Counted from the stretch's first letter, positions 1 through 6,832 are shown. The stretch: 8,737 nucleotides of DNA from JAHWJX01 sp036386655 (GCA_036386655.1 DASVVG010000017.1:1-8737), one strand, 5' to 3'. The notes: generated by a model not told the origin, from the sequence alone. Made by a program: numbers and translations.

Positions 1-1
1 G

Positions 2-373
2 GAGGGGCCGGAAGCCGACGCCGTCGTGTTCCTGGTGGTGAACGCCGCCAACAAGATCATGGAGCAGGAGCTCCGCGACGCCATGGACGAGGTCCGCGCC
101 TCCGCCGAGGATCGCGAGACGCTGCACGCGCGCCTCGCCGAGTTCATCGAGACCCGGTCGCTGCTGAAGCCCGCCCCGCCCGAGAGGGCGCATCTGCGGC
201 TCGTGCCGCCGGTCTCCGAGGAGCACCTCGCCGAGATCGACGAACGCACAGAGGCGGCCTCGCTGCGCATGCAGCTGATGATGGACCGGCGGACCAAGTT
301 CATCGGGACTCTGTTCAACCTGATGACGCGCATCTCCACGCTGCCGGACACGGCTGTGGGCGCGCTCGCCTGA
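2..373 (+). CDS. C-terminal part of an unrecognised helical protein (5' truncated)
   Basis: The reading frame is open from base 2 to a TGA at 371-373, and the true start lies upstream of the window. A GTG at 26 could be taken as a start, but the frame continues in front of it with ordinary codons and no suitably spaced Shine-Dalgarno, so I treat it as internal. The visible part is about 123 residues. It is mostly charged and predicted helical (ending of the type MEQELRDAMDEV and LHARLAEFIETRSLL), with a proline-rich break (KPAPPER) and a more hydrophobic last third around FIGTLFNLMTRISTL. I recognise no domain, signal peptide or transmembrane segment. It converges on the peptidase gene downstream, with a terminator hairpin between them. 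It is real coding sequence by length, codon use and fit to the terminator, but its function is unknown. Confidence 0.7.
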   Translation, partial: EGPEADAVVFLVVNAANKIMEQELRDAMDEVRASAEDRETLHARLAEFIETRSLLKPAPPERAHLRLVPPVSEEHLAEIDERTEAASLRMQLMMDRRTKFIGTLFNLMTRISTLPDTAVGALA

Positions 374-374
374 G

Positions 375-404
375 AAAAAGGGCGGCGCCCTGGAGCGCCG
401 CCCT
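375..404 (-). terminator. Rho-independent terminator of the peptidase operon
   Basis: The hairpin has a perfect nine-base stem, GGGCGGCGC at 380-388 pairing with GCGCCGCCC at 395-403, and a six-base loop. Read on the minus strand it is followed at once by TTTTT (379-375), seven bases beyond the peptidase stop codon at 411. On the plus strand it is followed only by TCTCC, so it should terminate the minus-strand transcript best and the plus-strand gene weakly at most. Confidence 0.8.
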
Positions 405-410
405 CTCCGA

Positions 411-2636
411 TCAGTTCGCTCCGCCGGCCCTGACCGGCCCGGTCGGGAAGCCCCGCTGCTCGAGCAGCGCCTCCACGCGCGGATCGCGGCCCCGGAACTG
501 ACGGAACGCCTCCAGCCGGTCGTACACGTTGCCCGAGGCGAGGATGTACTCGCGCATCTTCCGCGCCAGCTCGGGATTGAACGGGTCGCCGGACTCCTCG
601 AAGGCGGCCCAGGTGTCCGCCGCCATCACGTCCGACCACAGGTAGCTGTAGTAGCCGGCCGAGTAGGCGTCGCTCGTGAACAGGTGGTTGAACTGCGGCA
701 AGCGGTGGCGCATCGCCAGCTCCCGCGGCATGCCCAGCCGCTGCAAGGTCTCCCGCTCGAACGCGTCGGCGTCGATCACGCCATCGGGGCGCGTGTGCAG
801 CGCCATGTCGACCAGCGCCGACGAGAGGTACTCCGCCGTCGCGTAGCCCTGGTTGAACTTCGAGGACGCCTCGATCTTGTTCACCAGCGACGCGGGCATG
901 GGCTGCCCGGTCCTGTAGTGCTTCAGGAACTGCTGGATCACCGGCGGGGTGAGCAGCCAGTTCTCGTGCACCTGGCTCGGGAACTCGACGTAGTCGCGCG
1001 GCGTGCCCGACAGGCTCGGGTACTTCACGTCCGACACCAGCGTGTGGATGGCGTGGCCGAACTCGTGGAACAGCGTTTCCGCGTCGTCGACGGAGATGAG
1101 AACGGGCTCCCCGGCGCCGCCTTTGACGAAGTTGTTGTTGTTGGAGTTCAGGACCGTCCGCGGCTCGCGGAACGACTCGTGGATCCGGTACGCGGAGTGC
1201 CATGCGCCTGACCGCTTGCCAGGGCGGGCGAAGTCGTCGCGGTAGAACAGCCCGCGCAGCGAGCCGTCGCGATCGTGCACCTCGTAGACGCGCACGTCGG
1301 GATGGAAGGTCGGCACCGTGCCGGTGACTTCCTTGAAGGACAGGCCGTACAGCTTGTTCGCCATCCAGTAGCTGGCGGCGATCACGTTGTTCAGCTCGAG
1401 GTACTGCTTCACCTCGTTCTGATCGAGGTCGTACTTCGCCTTCCGCACCTTCTCTGCGTAGTAGAGGTAGTCCCACGGCTCGAAGGTCCGCACGCCGTCG
1501 CGGCGCGCGATCTTCGACATGTCGGCGACTTCCTGGTTCACCCGCGCGACCGCGGCCGGCCAGACCGTCTCCATCAGGCGCATCGCGGCCTGGGGGTCCT
1601 TGGCCATGGTGTCGTCCATGCGCCAGTGGGCGTGGGTCGGGAAACCGAGCAGCTTCGCGCGGTCGGCGCGGAGCTTCACGATCTGGGCGATCGTGGCGTT
1701 GGTGTCCTCGGCGTCCTTGTTGTCTCCGCGGTCCTTGAACGCCTTCCAGACGCGCTCGCGCAGCGCGCGATCGGAGCCGAAGGTGAGGAAGGGGTCGACG
1801 CTGGAGCGGGTGTTCACGATCACCCACTTGCCCGGCAGCTTGCGCTCGTCGGCGGCGGCCTTGAACGCCGCCTTCATCGAGTCCGGGAGGCCCTTCAGCT
1901 GGGCCTCGCTGTCGACGACGGTCCAGGTGTTCTCGTCGTTCACCACCTTGCTGGCGAAATCGGAGAAGAGGCCGGCGAGCTGCTGGTTGATCCGGCCGAG
2001 CTCGGCCTTCTGCTCGGTGGTGAGCTGCGCGCCGTTGCGGACGTAGGCGCGGTAGCTGCGCTCGACGATGCGCTTCTGCTCGGCCGTGAGGCCCATGCTG
2101 TCGCGGTTGTTGTAGACCGTCTCCACCCGCCGGAAGAGCTCCGGGTTGAAGGTAATCTCGTCGCCGGCCGCCTGCAGCTTCGGCGACCACTCCTTGTCGA
2201 GCGCCTGGTACTGCGGCGAGTTCATGTTGTTGGTCATCACGCTGAACAGCGTGCTGACGCGACCCAGCGGCCGCCCGATGTCCTGCAGCGCGGCGAAGGT
2301 GTTCTCGAAGTTCGGCGCCTCGGGGTTGGAGGCGATCGCCTGCACCTCGGCGCGGCGCGCCTCGATCCCAGCCTGGAAGGCGGCCGGGAAGAGCTCCGGC
2401 TTCACCTTGTCCCAGGGCGGAACCCCGCCGTAGGAGCCGGACCAGTCGGCCAGCAGCGGGTTGGTTCGCAGAGCCTCCTGCGTCGCCGCGGACAGCGGCG
2501 GCACGGCGGGGGCCGCAGGGGGCGCCGGCTCCGCCATCGGGGGCGGCGCCTCCGCGGGCGGGGGTGCGGGTTCGACGGTGGCGCACGCGCTGAGCGCCAG
2601 GAGGGCGGCGGCCCCCAGAAGCAGCATCTTGGTCAT
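411..2636 (-). CDS. dcp: M3-family zinc metallopeptidase, Dcp-like lipoprotein (downstream paralog)
   Basis: This is a 741-residue oligopeptidase of family M3, the thimet/peptidyl-dipeptidase clan. Zinc peptidases of this family cut short peptides. The active-site motif HEFGHAIH begins at residue 524, giving zinc ligands H524 and H528 and catalytic E525. The third ligand is probably E551 in VEFPSQ. A substrate-binding segment follows, with H651 and the tyrosines of YSAGYYSY (658-665). These features resemble Dcp more than OpdA. The N-terminus is a lipoprotein signal with lipobox LSAC (Cys18), then a Pro/Ala-rich linker to about residue 48. Alanine follows the cysteine, so outer-membrane sorting is likely by the Lol +2 rule (inference). 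The ATG lies 13 bases after the stop of the upstream paralog, with a modest GGAA ribosome site, so the two are probably one operon. Compared with its neighbour and with Dcp, two residues are missing between the histidine motif and E551. Peptidase identity is near certain; exact specificity is not. Confidence 0.95.
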   Translation of the reverse strand: MTKMLLLGAAALLALSACATVEPAPPPAEAPPPMAEPAPPAAPAVPPLSAATQEALRTNPLLADWSGSYGGVPPWDKVKPELFPAAFQAGIEARRAEVQAIASNPEAPNFENTFAALQDIGRPLGRVSTLFSVMTNNMNSPQYQALDKEWSPKLQAAGDEITFNPELFRRVETVYNNRDSMGLTAEQKRIVERSYRAYVRNGAQLTTEQKAELGRINQQLAGLFSDFASKVVNDENTWTVVDSEAQLKGLPDSMKAAFKAAADERKLPGKWVIVNTRSSVDPFLTFGSDRALRERVWKAFKDRGDNKDAEDTNATIAQIVKLRADRAKLLGFPTHAHWRMDDTMAKDPQAAMRLMETVWPAAVARVNQEVADMSKIARRDGVRTFEPWDYLYYAEKVRKAKYDLDQNEVKQYLELNNVIAASYWMANKLYGLSFKEVTGTVPTFHPDVRVYEVHDRDGSLRGLFYRDDFARPGKRSGAWHSAYRIHESFREPRTVLNSNNNNFVKGGAGEPVLISVDDAETLFHEFGHAIHTLVSDVKYPSLSGTPRDYVEFPSQVHENWLLTPPVIQQFLKHYRTGQPMPASLVNKIEASSKFNQGYATAEYLSSALVDMALHTRPDGVIDADAFERETLQRLGMPRELAMRHRLPQFNHLFTSDAYSAGYYSYLWSDVMAADTWAAFEESGDPFNPELARKMREYILASGNVYDRLEAFRQFRGRDPRVEALLEQRGFPTGPVRAGGAN

Positions 2637-2649
2637 GTGTGTTCCAGCG

Positions 2650-4854
2650 TCAGTTGGAAGCTTTGGTCGCGCCGGCCGGGAAGCCGCGCTGCTCGAGCAG
2701 CGCGTTCACTTCCGGGTCGCGGCCGCGGAAGCGGCGGTAGAGCTCGGCCTGGTCGACGGAGTCGCCCGCGGCCATCATCGCCTTCATTCGGGCGGCGGTG
2801 GCCTTGTCCCAGACGTTCCCCGTTTCCTCGAACGCCTTCCAGGCGTCCGCGCCCATCGTGTCCGACCACAGGTAGCTGTAGTAGCCGGCCGCGTAGCCCT
2901 CGTCGGTGAAGAGGTGGTTGAAGTGCGGCAGGCGGTGCCGCATCACCAGCTCGCGCGGAACGCCGATGCGCTGCAGCGTCTCCCGCTCGAACCGGTCGGG
3001 ATCGACGCGGCCGTCGGGCACGGTGTGCAACTCCATGTCGACGATGGCCGAAGCCAGGTACTCGCCGGTGGCGTAGCCCTGGTTGAACTTCGAGGCCGCC
3101 TCGACCTTTTGCAGCAGCGCCTTCGGGAAGGGCTGGCCGGTCTTGTAGTGGCGGGCGAAGCGGTCGAGCACCTCCGGCGTCAGCACCCAGTTCTCGTGCA
3201 CCTGCGACGGCATCTCGACGAAGTCCGTCGAGGTGTTGGTCCCCGACAGGCTCTCGTACGTGACGTTCGACAGCAGGTCGTGGATGGCGTGCCCGAACTC
3301 GTGGAACAGCGTCTCCGCGTCGTCCAGCGAGATCAGCACCGGCTCGCCCGGCGCGCCCCGCACGAAGTTGTTGTTGTTGGAGACGAGCGGCGTGACCCGG
3401 CGACCCTCGTTGCTCTGCGAGCGGTAGGCGTTCTCCCATGCGCCGGAGCGCTTTCCGGCGCGGGCGAAGTAGTCGCCGTAGAACAGGCCGACGAAGCGAT
3501 CGCCTTCCCACACTTCCCAGGCGCGCACGTCGGGATGGAAGACCGGCACCTTGCCGCTGATCTCCTTGAAGGAGAGGCCGTACAGCTGGTTCGCCATCCA
3601 CATGGAGGCGTCGATCATCTTGTTGAGCTCGAAGTACGGCTTCAGCTCGTTCTGATCGAGGTCGTACTTCGCCTTCCGGACCTTCTCCGCGTAGTAGACG
3701 TAGTCCCACGGCTCGAAGGTCTTCACGCCGTCCTTCGTGGCGATCTTCTGCATGTCCGCGACTTCCTCGCGGATGCGGGCGGTGGTGGGCTTCCACACGG
3801 TCAGCAGCAGCTCCGACGCGCGCTGCGGGTTGGCCGCCATCTTGTCGGACAGCTTCCAGTGGGCGAACGTCGGGTAGCCGAGCAGGCGGGCCTTCTCCGC
3901 ACGCAGCGGCATGATCTTCGCGATCGTGGCGTTGGTGTCCTCGGCGTCGCGGTTGTCGCCGCGGTTCTTGAAGGCCGTCCACACCTTCTCCCGCAGGTCA
4001 CGGCGGCTCGAGTAGGTCAGGAACGGGTCCACGCTGGAGCGCGTGTTGACCACCACCCAGCCGGGCAGCTTCCGCTCTTCCGCGGCGGCCTTGTAGGCCG
4101 CCTTCAGCGAGTCCGGCAGGCCGGCGAGTTCGGCCTCGGTCGTCAGCGCGGTCCAGGTGTTCTCGTCCGCCAGCACCTTCTGGCCGAAGTCGGCGTAGAG
4201 CTTGGCCAGCTCCTGGTTCACGGCCGCCAGGCGCGTCTTCTGGGTCGGTTCCACCTTGGCGCCGGCGCGGAAGAAGGCGTCGTGCGTGCGCCAGGTCAGG
4301 CGCTGCTGCTCCGGGGAGAGGCGCGCCTTCTCGGGTCCGGTCCACACGGCGTCGATCCGGTCGAACAGGGCGCGGTTCAGCAGGATCTCGTCGGAGGCGG
4401 CCTGCAGCTTGGGCGCCCAGTCGCGCTCCAGCGCCTGGAAGGCCTCGTCGTTCATGCTCGAGGTGTAGATGCCGAAGAGCGCGTTCACGCGGGTGAAGGT
4501 CTGGCCGGAGCGCTCGAGCGCCAGCACGGTGTTCTCGAAGGTCGCGGGCGCCGGGTTCGCGATGATCGCGTCGATCTCGCGCTTGCGCTCCGCGATGGCG
4601 GCTTCAAACGCGGCGGGGAAGTCGGCCGCGCGGACCTGGTCGAAGGCGGGCACGCCGCCGTACTCGCCCGACCATTGGGCCAGCAGCGGATTGGCGGTGG
4701 CGGCGGGCTGCGCCGGGGCCGCAACCTCGACGGGCGCGGCGGGTTCGGCCGGAGCGGCGGCCACGGCGGCCGGCTCCTCGATGGTGGTGGTGGCGCAGGC
4801 GGCGAGGCCGGTGAGCGCGGTCATCGCGGCTCCGGCGAGTAGCAGATTACGCAT
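2650..4854 (-). CDS. dcp: M3-family zinc metallopeptidase, Dcp-like lipoprotein (upstream paralog)
   Basis: This 734-residue M3 peptidase is homologous over its whole length to the gene just downstream; in the C-terminal catalytic half about two thirds of residues look identical by eye. HEFGHAIH starts at residue 518 (zinc ligands H518 and H522, catalytic E519). The third ligand is E547 in VEMPSQ, 29 residues after the first histidine, which is the spacing I recall for E. coli Dcp. H647 and YAAGYYSY (654-661) form the substrate-binding segment. The N-terminus (MRNLLLAG, lipobox LAAC, Cys20) is a lipoprotein signal, followed by an Ala/Pro/Glu-rich linker. The ATG at 4854 is chosen because it gives a full signal peptide; the next Met (residue 11) would cut it. 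A GGAG sits 12 bases upstream, a rather long spacing. It is probably the first gene of a two-gene peptidase operon ending at the hairpin at 375-404. Peptide degradation or recycling in the envelope is inferred from the signal peptide. Confidence 0.95.
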   Translation of the reverse strand: MRNLLLAGAAMTALTGLAACATTTIEEPAAVAAAPAEPAAPVEVAAPAQPAATANPLLAQWSGEYGGVPAFDQVRAADFPAAFEAAIAERKREIDAIIANPAPATFENTVLALERSGQTFTRVNALFGIYTSSMNDEAFQALERDWAPKLQAASDEILLNRALFDRIDAVWTGPEKARLSPEQQRLTWRTHDAFFRAGAKVEPTQKTRLAAVNQELAKLYADFGQKVLADENTWTALTTEAELAGLPDSLKAAYKAAAEERKLPGWVVVNTRSSVDPFLTYSSRRDLREKVWTAFKNRGDNRDAEDTNATIAKIMPLRAEKARLLGYPTFAHWKLSDKMAANPQRASELLLTVWKPTTARIREEVADMQKIATKDGVKTFEPWDYVYYAEKVRKAKYDLDQNELKPYFELNKMIDASMWMANQLYGLSFKEISGKVPVFHPDVRAWEVWEGDRFVGLFYGDYFARAGKRSGAWENAYRSQSNEGRRVTPLVSNNNNFVRGAPGEPVLISLDDAETLFHEFGHAIHDLLSNVTYESLSGTNTSTDFVEMPSQVHENWVLTPEVLDRFARHYKTGQPFPKALLQKVEAASKFNQGYATGEYLASAIVDMELHTVPDGRVDPDRFERETLQRIGVPRELVMRHRLPHFNHLFTDEGYAAGYYSYLWSDTMGADAWKAFEETGNVWDKATAARMKAMMAAGDSVDQAELYRRFRGRDPEVNALLEQRGFPAGATKASN

Positions 4855-4874
4855 CGTGCGGGATGGCTCCGTGG

Positions 4875-4895
4875 CATGGGTGTCCCATGAGGGAC
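4875..4895 (-). promoter_or_regulatory. Two overlapping perfect dyads in the leader of the peptidase operon
   Basis: CATGGG-TGT-CCCATG (4875-4889) is a perfect inverted repeat with six-base arms. GTCCC-ATGA-GGGAC (4882-4895) is a second one with five-base arms that uses part of the same bases, so in RNA the two hairpins would exclude each other. They lie 21-41 bases upstream of the peptidase start codon and in front of its GGAG. They could be a protein operator or an RNA switch, or may be chance in GC-rich DNA. No clear -35/-10 pair is visible nearby. Confidence 0.3.
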
Positions 4896-4948
4896 GTGGA
4901 CCCTACTCCGGCGCGATCAAGAGTCGAATGACCGACATGTAATGTGGC

Positions 4949-4963
4949 GGAGCGTCGCGCTCC
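4949..4963. repeat. Perfect 6-3-6 inverted repeat upstream of murI
   Basis: GGAGCG (4949-4954) and CGCTCC (4958-4963) are exact complements around a three-base centre, 38 bases before the murI start codon and in the divergent gap. It may form a leader hairpin or bind a protein. It is followed by CCGG rather than a T-tract, so it is not an intrinsic terminator. Confidence 0.3.
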
Positions 4964-4983
4964 CCGGTGACGCGGCCGCGGGC

Positions 4984-4999
4984 GCGGGCTAGAGCCCGC
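4984..4999 (+). promoter_or_regulatory. Hairpin covering the murI ribosome-binding region
   Basis: GCGGGC (4984-4989) pairs with GCCCGC (4994-4999) around the loop TAGA, ending two bases before the murI ATG at 5002. The only Shine-Dalgarno-like bases, AGAG at 4991-4994, lie in the loop and stem. The hairpin could hold down murI translation. That role is inferred from position only. Confidence 0.35.
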
Positions 5000-5001
5000 T
5001 C

Positions 5002-5877
5002 ATGTCCATCGGCGTATTCGACTCCGGCATCGGCGGCCTCAGCATCCACCGCGCCCTCGTGGAGCGGGCGCCGGGCGTCGACTTCATCTACCTGGCCGAC
5101 CAGGCGCACGCGCCGTACGGCCCGCGCGAGGGCGAGGACATCGTCGAACTCACCAAGGCGGGCTGCGTCGCGCTGTTCGAGGAGGGCGCGAACCTCGTGG
5201 TCCTCGCCTGCAACACGGCGTCGGCCATCGCGCTCCGGCGGCTGCAGCAGACCTGGCTGCCGGGATATCGGCGCGAGCTGGGGCGGCCGGTGAACGTGGT
5301 CGGGATCATCGTGCCCACGATCGAGGCGGCCACCGGAATGCCGTGGGAGCACGAGCCGGAGCGGCGGGGCGAGAAGGTCGAAAAGCTCGACGTGATCGGC
5401 GTCTTCTGCACCCGGGCGACCGCCCAGAGCCGCGTCTACGAGATCGAGATCGATAAGCGCCGGCAGGACGTCGCCGCCTTCTCCGAGCCGTGCGTGTCGC
5501 TGGCGGGGCTGATCGAACAGGGCGCCTCGACCGAGGAGCTGCGCGAAGTGGTGCGCGAGCACGTCGCGGCGCTGCAACGCCGCGTCGGGCGGGCGCCCGA
5601 CCGCGCGATCCTCGGCTGCACGCACTACGAGATCGTGGCCGACCTGTTCACCGAGGCGCTGCCCGCGGGGACGCCGCTGATCCACCAACCGAGCGCGGTG
5701 GCCGACGCGCTGGAGCGCTACCTCGCCCGGCACCCGGAGTACGAGGCCGGCGGCTCGGGGCTGCGGCGTTTCCTCACCACGGGCGCGCCGGGCGCCCAGC
5801 ACGCGCTCGCCGAGGCTTTCTGGGGAGCGCCGCTCCGGTTCGAGGCGCGCGAGACGGCGGTCAGCGCGCCGGTGTGA
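5002..5877 (+). CDS. murI: Glutamate racemase
   Basis: MurI interconverts L- and D-glutamate in the cytoplasm; D-glutamate is added to UDP-MurNAc-L-Ala by MurD for peptidoglycan. The 291-residue protein opens with the family signature GVFDSGIGGL (Asp7, Ser8), then PYG at 39-41. The two catalytic cysteines are Cys70 in LACNTAS and Cys206 in LGCTHYE, with His208 beside the latter. The start is fixed: an in-frame TAG at 4990-4992 lies only three codons upstream, with no other start codon between. No strong Shine-Dalgarno is visible, and a GC hairpin ends two bases before the ATG. A charged stretch at about residues 112-129 (MPWEHEPERRGEKVEK) looks inserted relative to the E. coli protein, between VPTIEAA and the GVFCTRAT strand; it may be normal in this clade. 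The gene stands alone on the plus strand and its stop is four bases from that of the converging HTH gene. Confidence 0.95.
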   Translation: MSIGVFDSGIGGLSIHRALVERAPGVDFIYLADQAHAPYGPREGEDIVELTKAGCVALFEEGANLVVLACNTASAIALRRLQQTWLPGYRRELGRPVNVVGIIVPTIEAATGMPWEHEPERRGEKVEKLDVIGVFCTRATAQSRVYEIEIDKRRQDVAAFSEPCVSLAGLIEQGASTEELREVVREHVAALQRRVGRAPDRAILGCTHYEIVADLFTEALPAGTPLIHQPSAVADALERYLARHPEYEAGGSGLRRFLTTGAPGAQHALAEAFWGAPLRFEARETAVSAPV

Positions 5878-5881
5878 GCCC

Positions 5882-6190
5882 TCAGCCGCCGGCGGCGGGC
5901 TTCAGCTGCGGGGGCCGGCCGCGCCGCTTCGGCGCCGGCCGCTCCTCCAGGATTTCGGCGTCTTCCTCGTCGTCCACGACGGCGGGGCCGGGCTCGAAGG
6001 CGAGCAGGTCGCCCGGCTGGCACTCGAGCTCGCGGCATAGCGCGTCGAGCGTGGAGAAGCGGACGGCGCGCGCCTTGCCGGTCTTCAGGATCGAGAGATT
6101 GGCCAGCGTCACGCCCACGCGGTCAGCGAGCTCCGTCAGCGACATCCGGCGTTCGAGGAGGACACGGTCGAGCTGGACACGGATCGGCAT
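5882..6190 (-). CDS. YozG-like Cro/C1 HTH regulator with acidic and AT-hook-like tail
   Basis: This 102-residue protein is a small transcriptional regulator. Residues 1-65 match the YozG-type Cro/C1 helix-turn-helix group: SLTELADRVGVT as the first helices, NLSILKTGKARAVRFSTLD around the recognition helix, then CRELECQPGDLLAF. Members normally stop soon after the QPGDLL segment. Here about 35 more residues follow: an acidic run (DDEEDAEILEE, 73-83), then basic PKRRGRPP (87-94), which matches the RGRP core of an AT-hook that binds the minor groove of AT-rich DNA. It lies nine bases after the DUF2975 gene, with no clear Shine-Dalgarno, so translation is probably coupled to that gene. DUF2975-HTH pairs (for example yoaS-yozG in Bacillus) are a known arrangement of unknown function. 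DNA binding is likely; the target, possibly its own operon, is inference. Confidence 0.88.
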   Translation of the reverse strand: MPIRVQLDRVLLERRMSLTELADRVGVTLANLSILKTGKARAVRFSTLDALCRELECQPGDLLAFEPGPAVVDDEEDAEILEERPAPKRRGRPPQLKPAAGG

Positions 6191-6199
6191 GGGGCGGGC

Positions 6200-6763
6200 T
6201 CAGATGGTCAGTTCGGCTTCGCGCCGCAGCCGCGCGCCTTCGCGGAACACTTCCGCGAGGACGAAGACCACCAGGACGGCGAACCAGATCGTCAGGTTGA
6301 AGCCCTGGCCTACGCTGACGTCCACGTCGGAGTCGATGGGGCCGACCTCCTCCCACCACGCCACGAGGCCGCGGACGAAGTAGGACAGGATCTCGATCCC
6401 GCCCAGGGTGAAGCCGATCAGGCGCAGGCGGCGGACGTTGAGCGGCTCGAAGGGATCGCCCTTGGCCAGGCTGACGAACACGCGCCGGAGCCGGCCGACG
6501 ATGAAGACGAGGCCGCCGACGTAGAGCGCGCCCGTGGCCACCATGGCGGGGATGAAGGGGCTGCGAATGATCCGGCGAACCCGCTCGGGGTCTTCGCCGG
6601 GCTCGAGTTCGATGCTCATCTGCCCCGTCACGAAGGGCTGGGCGACCAGCACGGCGAGCAACCCGATGAGCATCGCGGCGAAGGCGATCCACAGCACGAT
6701 GTGGACGACGTCGAGCGCGATCTTCAGGAAGCTGGAGACGGATCCGGGACCGAGGGCTCGCAT
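6200..6763 (-). CDS. DUF2975 family four-helix membrane protein
   Basis: This is a 187-residue inner-membrane protein with four hydrophobic segments at roughly residues 16-41, 70-90, 113-133 and 156-172. The DUF2975 signatures are present: the central GDPFEPLNVRRLRLIG (102-117) just before the third segment, and the tail AEVFREGARLRREAELTI (170-187). A polar loop of about 28 residues separates the first two segments, and an acidic loop (IDSDVDVS) the last two. The ATG at 6763 is supported by GGAG seven bases upstream and by a signal-anchor-like first helix. The function of the family is unknown. It nearly always travels with a small HTH regulator, as here, which suggests that the membrane protein senses something or controls that regulator; this is inference from neighbourhood only. 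Its own promoter is possible in the 108-base gap behind it. Confidence 0.88.
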   Translation of the reverse strand: MRALGPGSVSSFLKIALDVVHIVLWIAFAAMLIGLLAVLVAQPFVTGQMSIELEPGEDPERVRRIIRSPFIPAMVATGALYVGGLVFIVGRLRRVFVSLAKGDPFEPLNVRRLRLIGFTLGGIEILSYFVRGLVAWWEEVGPIDSDVDVSVGQGFNLTIWFAVLVVFVLAEVFREGARLRREAELTI

Positions 6764-6792
6764 CGACAGGCTCCAGGGGGCTCAGGCACGCG

Positions 6793-6825
6793 CCGCAGCC
6801 GGCGTCGTCAGACGGCCGGCTGCGG
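6793..6825 (-). promoter_or_regulatory. Strong hairpin in the leader of the DUF2975 gene
   Basis: An 11-base perfect inverted repeat, CCGCAGCCGGC (6793-6803) with GCCGGCTGCGG (6815-6825), has a short inner stem GTC/GAC and one bulged base. On the minus strand it lies between the 39-residue gene and the DUF2975 gene and is not followed by a T-tract. It could be a T-less terminator for the small gene, an mRNA-stabilising 5' hairpin, or an attenuator. Confidence 0.5.
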
Positions 6826-6832
6826 GTCGGGG

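Noticed and set aside
26..28. GTG as the start of the first gene, giving 115 residues
   Set aside because: The frame is open up to the window edge with normal codons, and the only GGAGG (bases 1-5) is too far away, so the gene most likely begins outside the window.
1275..2909. Open frame of 544 codons on the plus strand opposite the downstream peptidase
   Set aside because: It is another GC-rich antisense shadow, crosses the boundary between the two peptidase genes, and has no recognisable motif.
2633..3982. Open frame of 449 codons on the minus strand in a different frame of the upstream peptidase
   Set aside because: It overlaps the real frame on the same strand and is dominated by Arg, Ala, Gly and Pro with no domain. 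The real frame holds the HEFGH motif.
2461..4842. Open frame of 793 codons on the plus strand opposite the upstream peptidase
   Set aside because: It is antisense to a clear M3 peptidase with an intact active site. Its composition (Arg, Gly, Val, His, Leu runs) is that of a GC-rich shadow frame, and it matches no domain.
4917..4945. TAATGT (4940-4945) as a -10 for murI
   Set aside because: The bases 17 upstream (TCAAGA) do not resemble a -35; an isolated AT-rich hexamer is not enough.
4903..5802. Open frame of 299 codons on the minus strand opposite murI
   Set aside because: The plus-strand frame has both catalytic cysteines and family signatures; the minus frame is a shadow.
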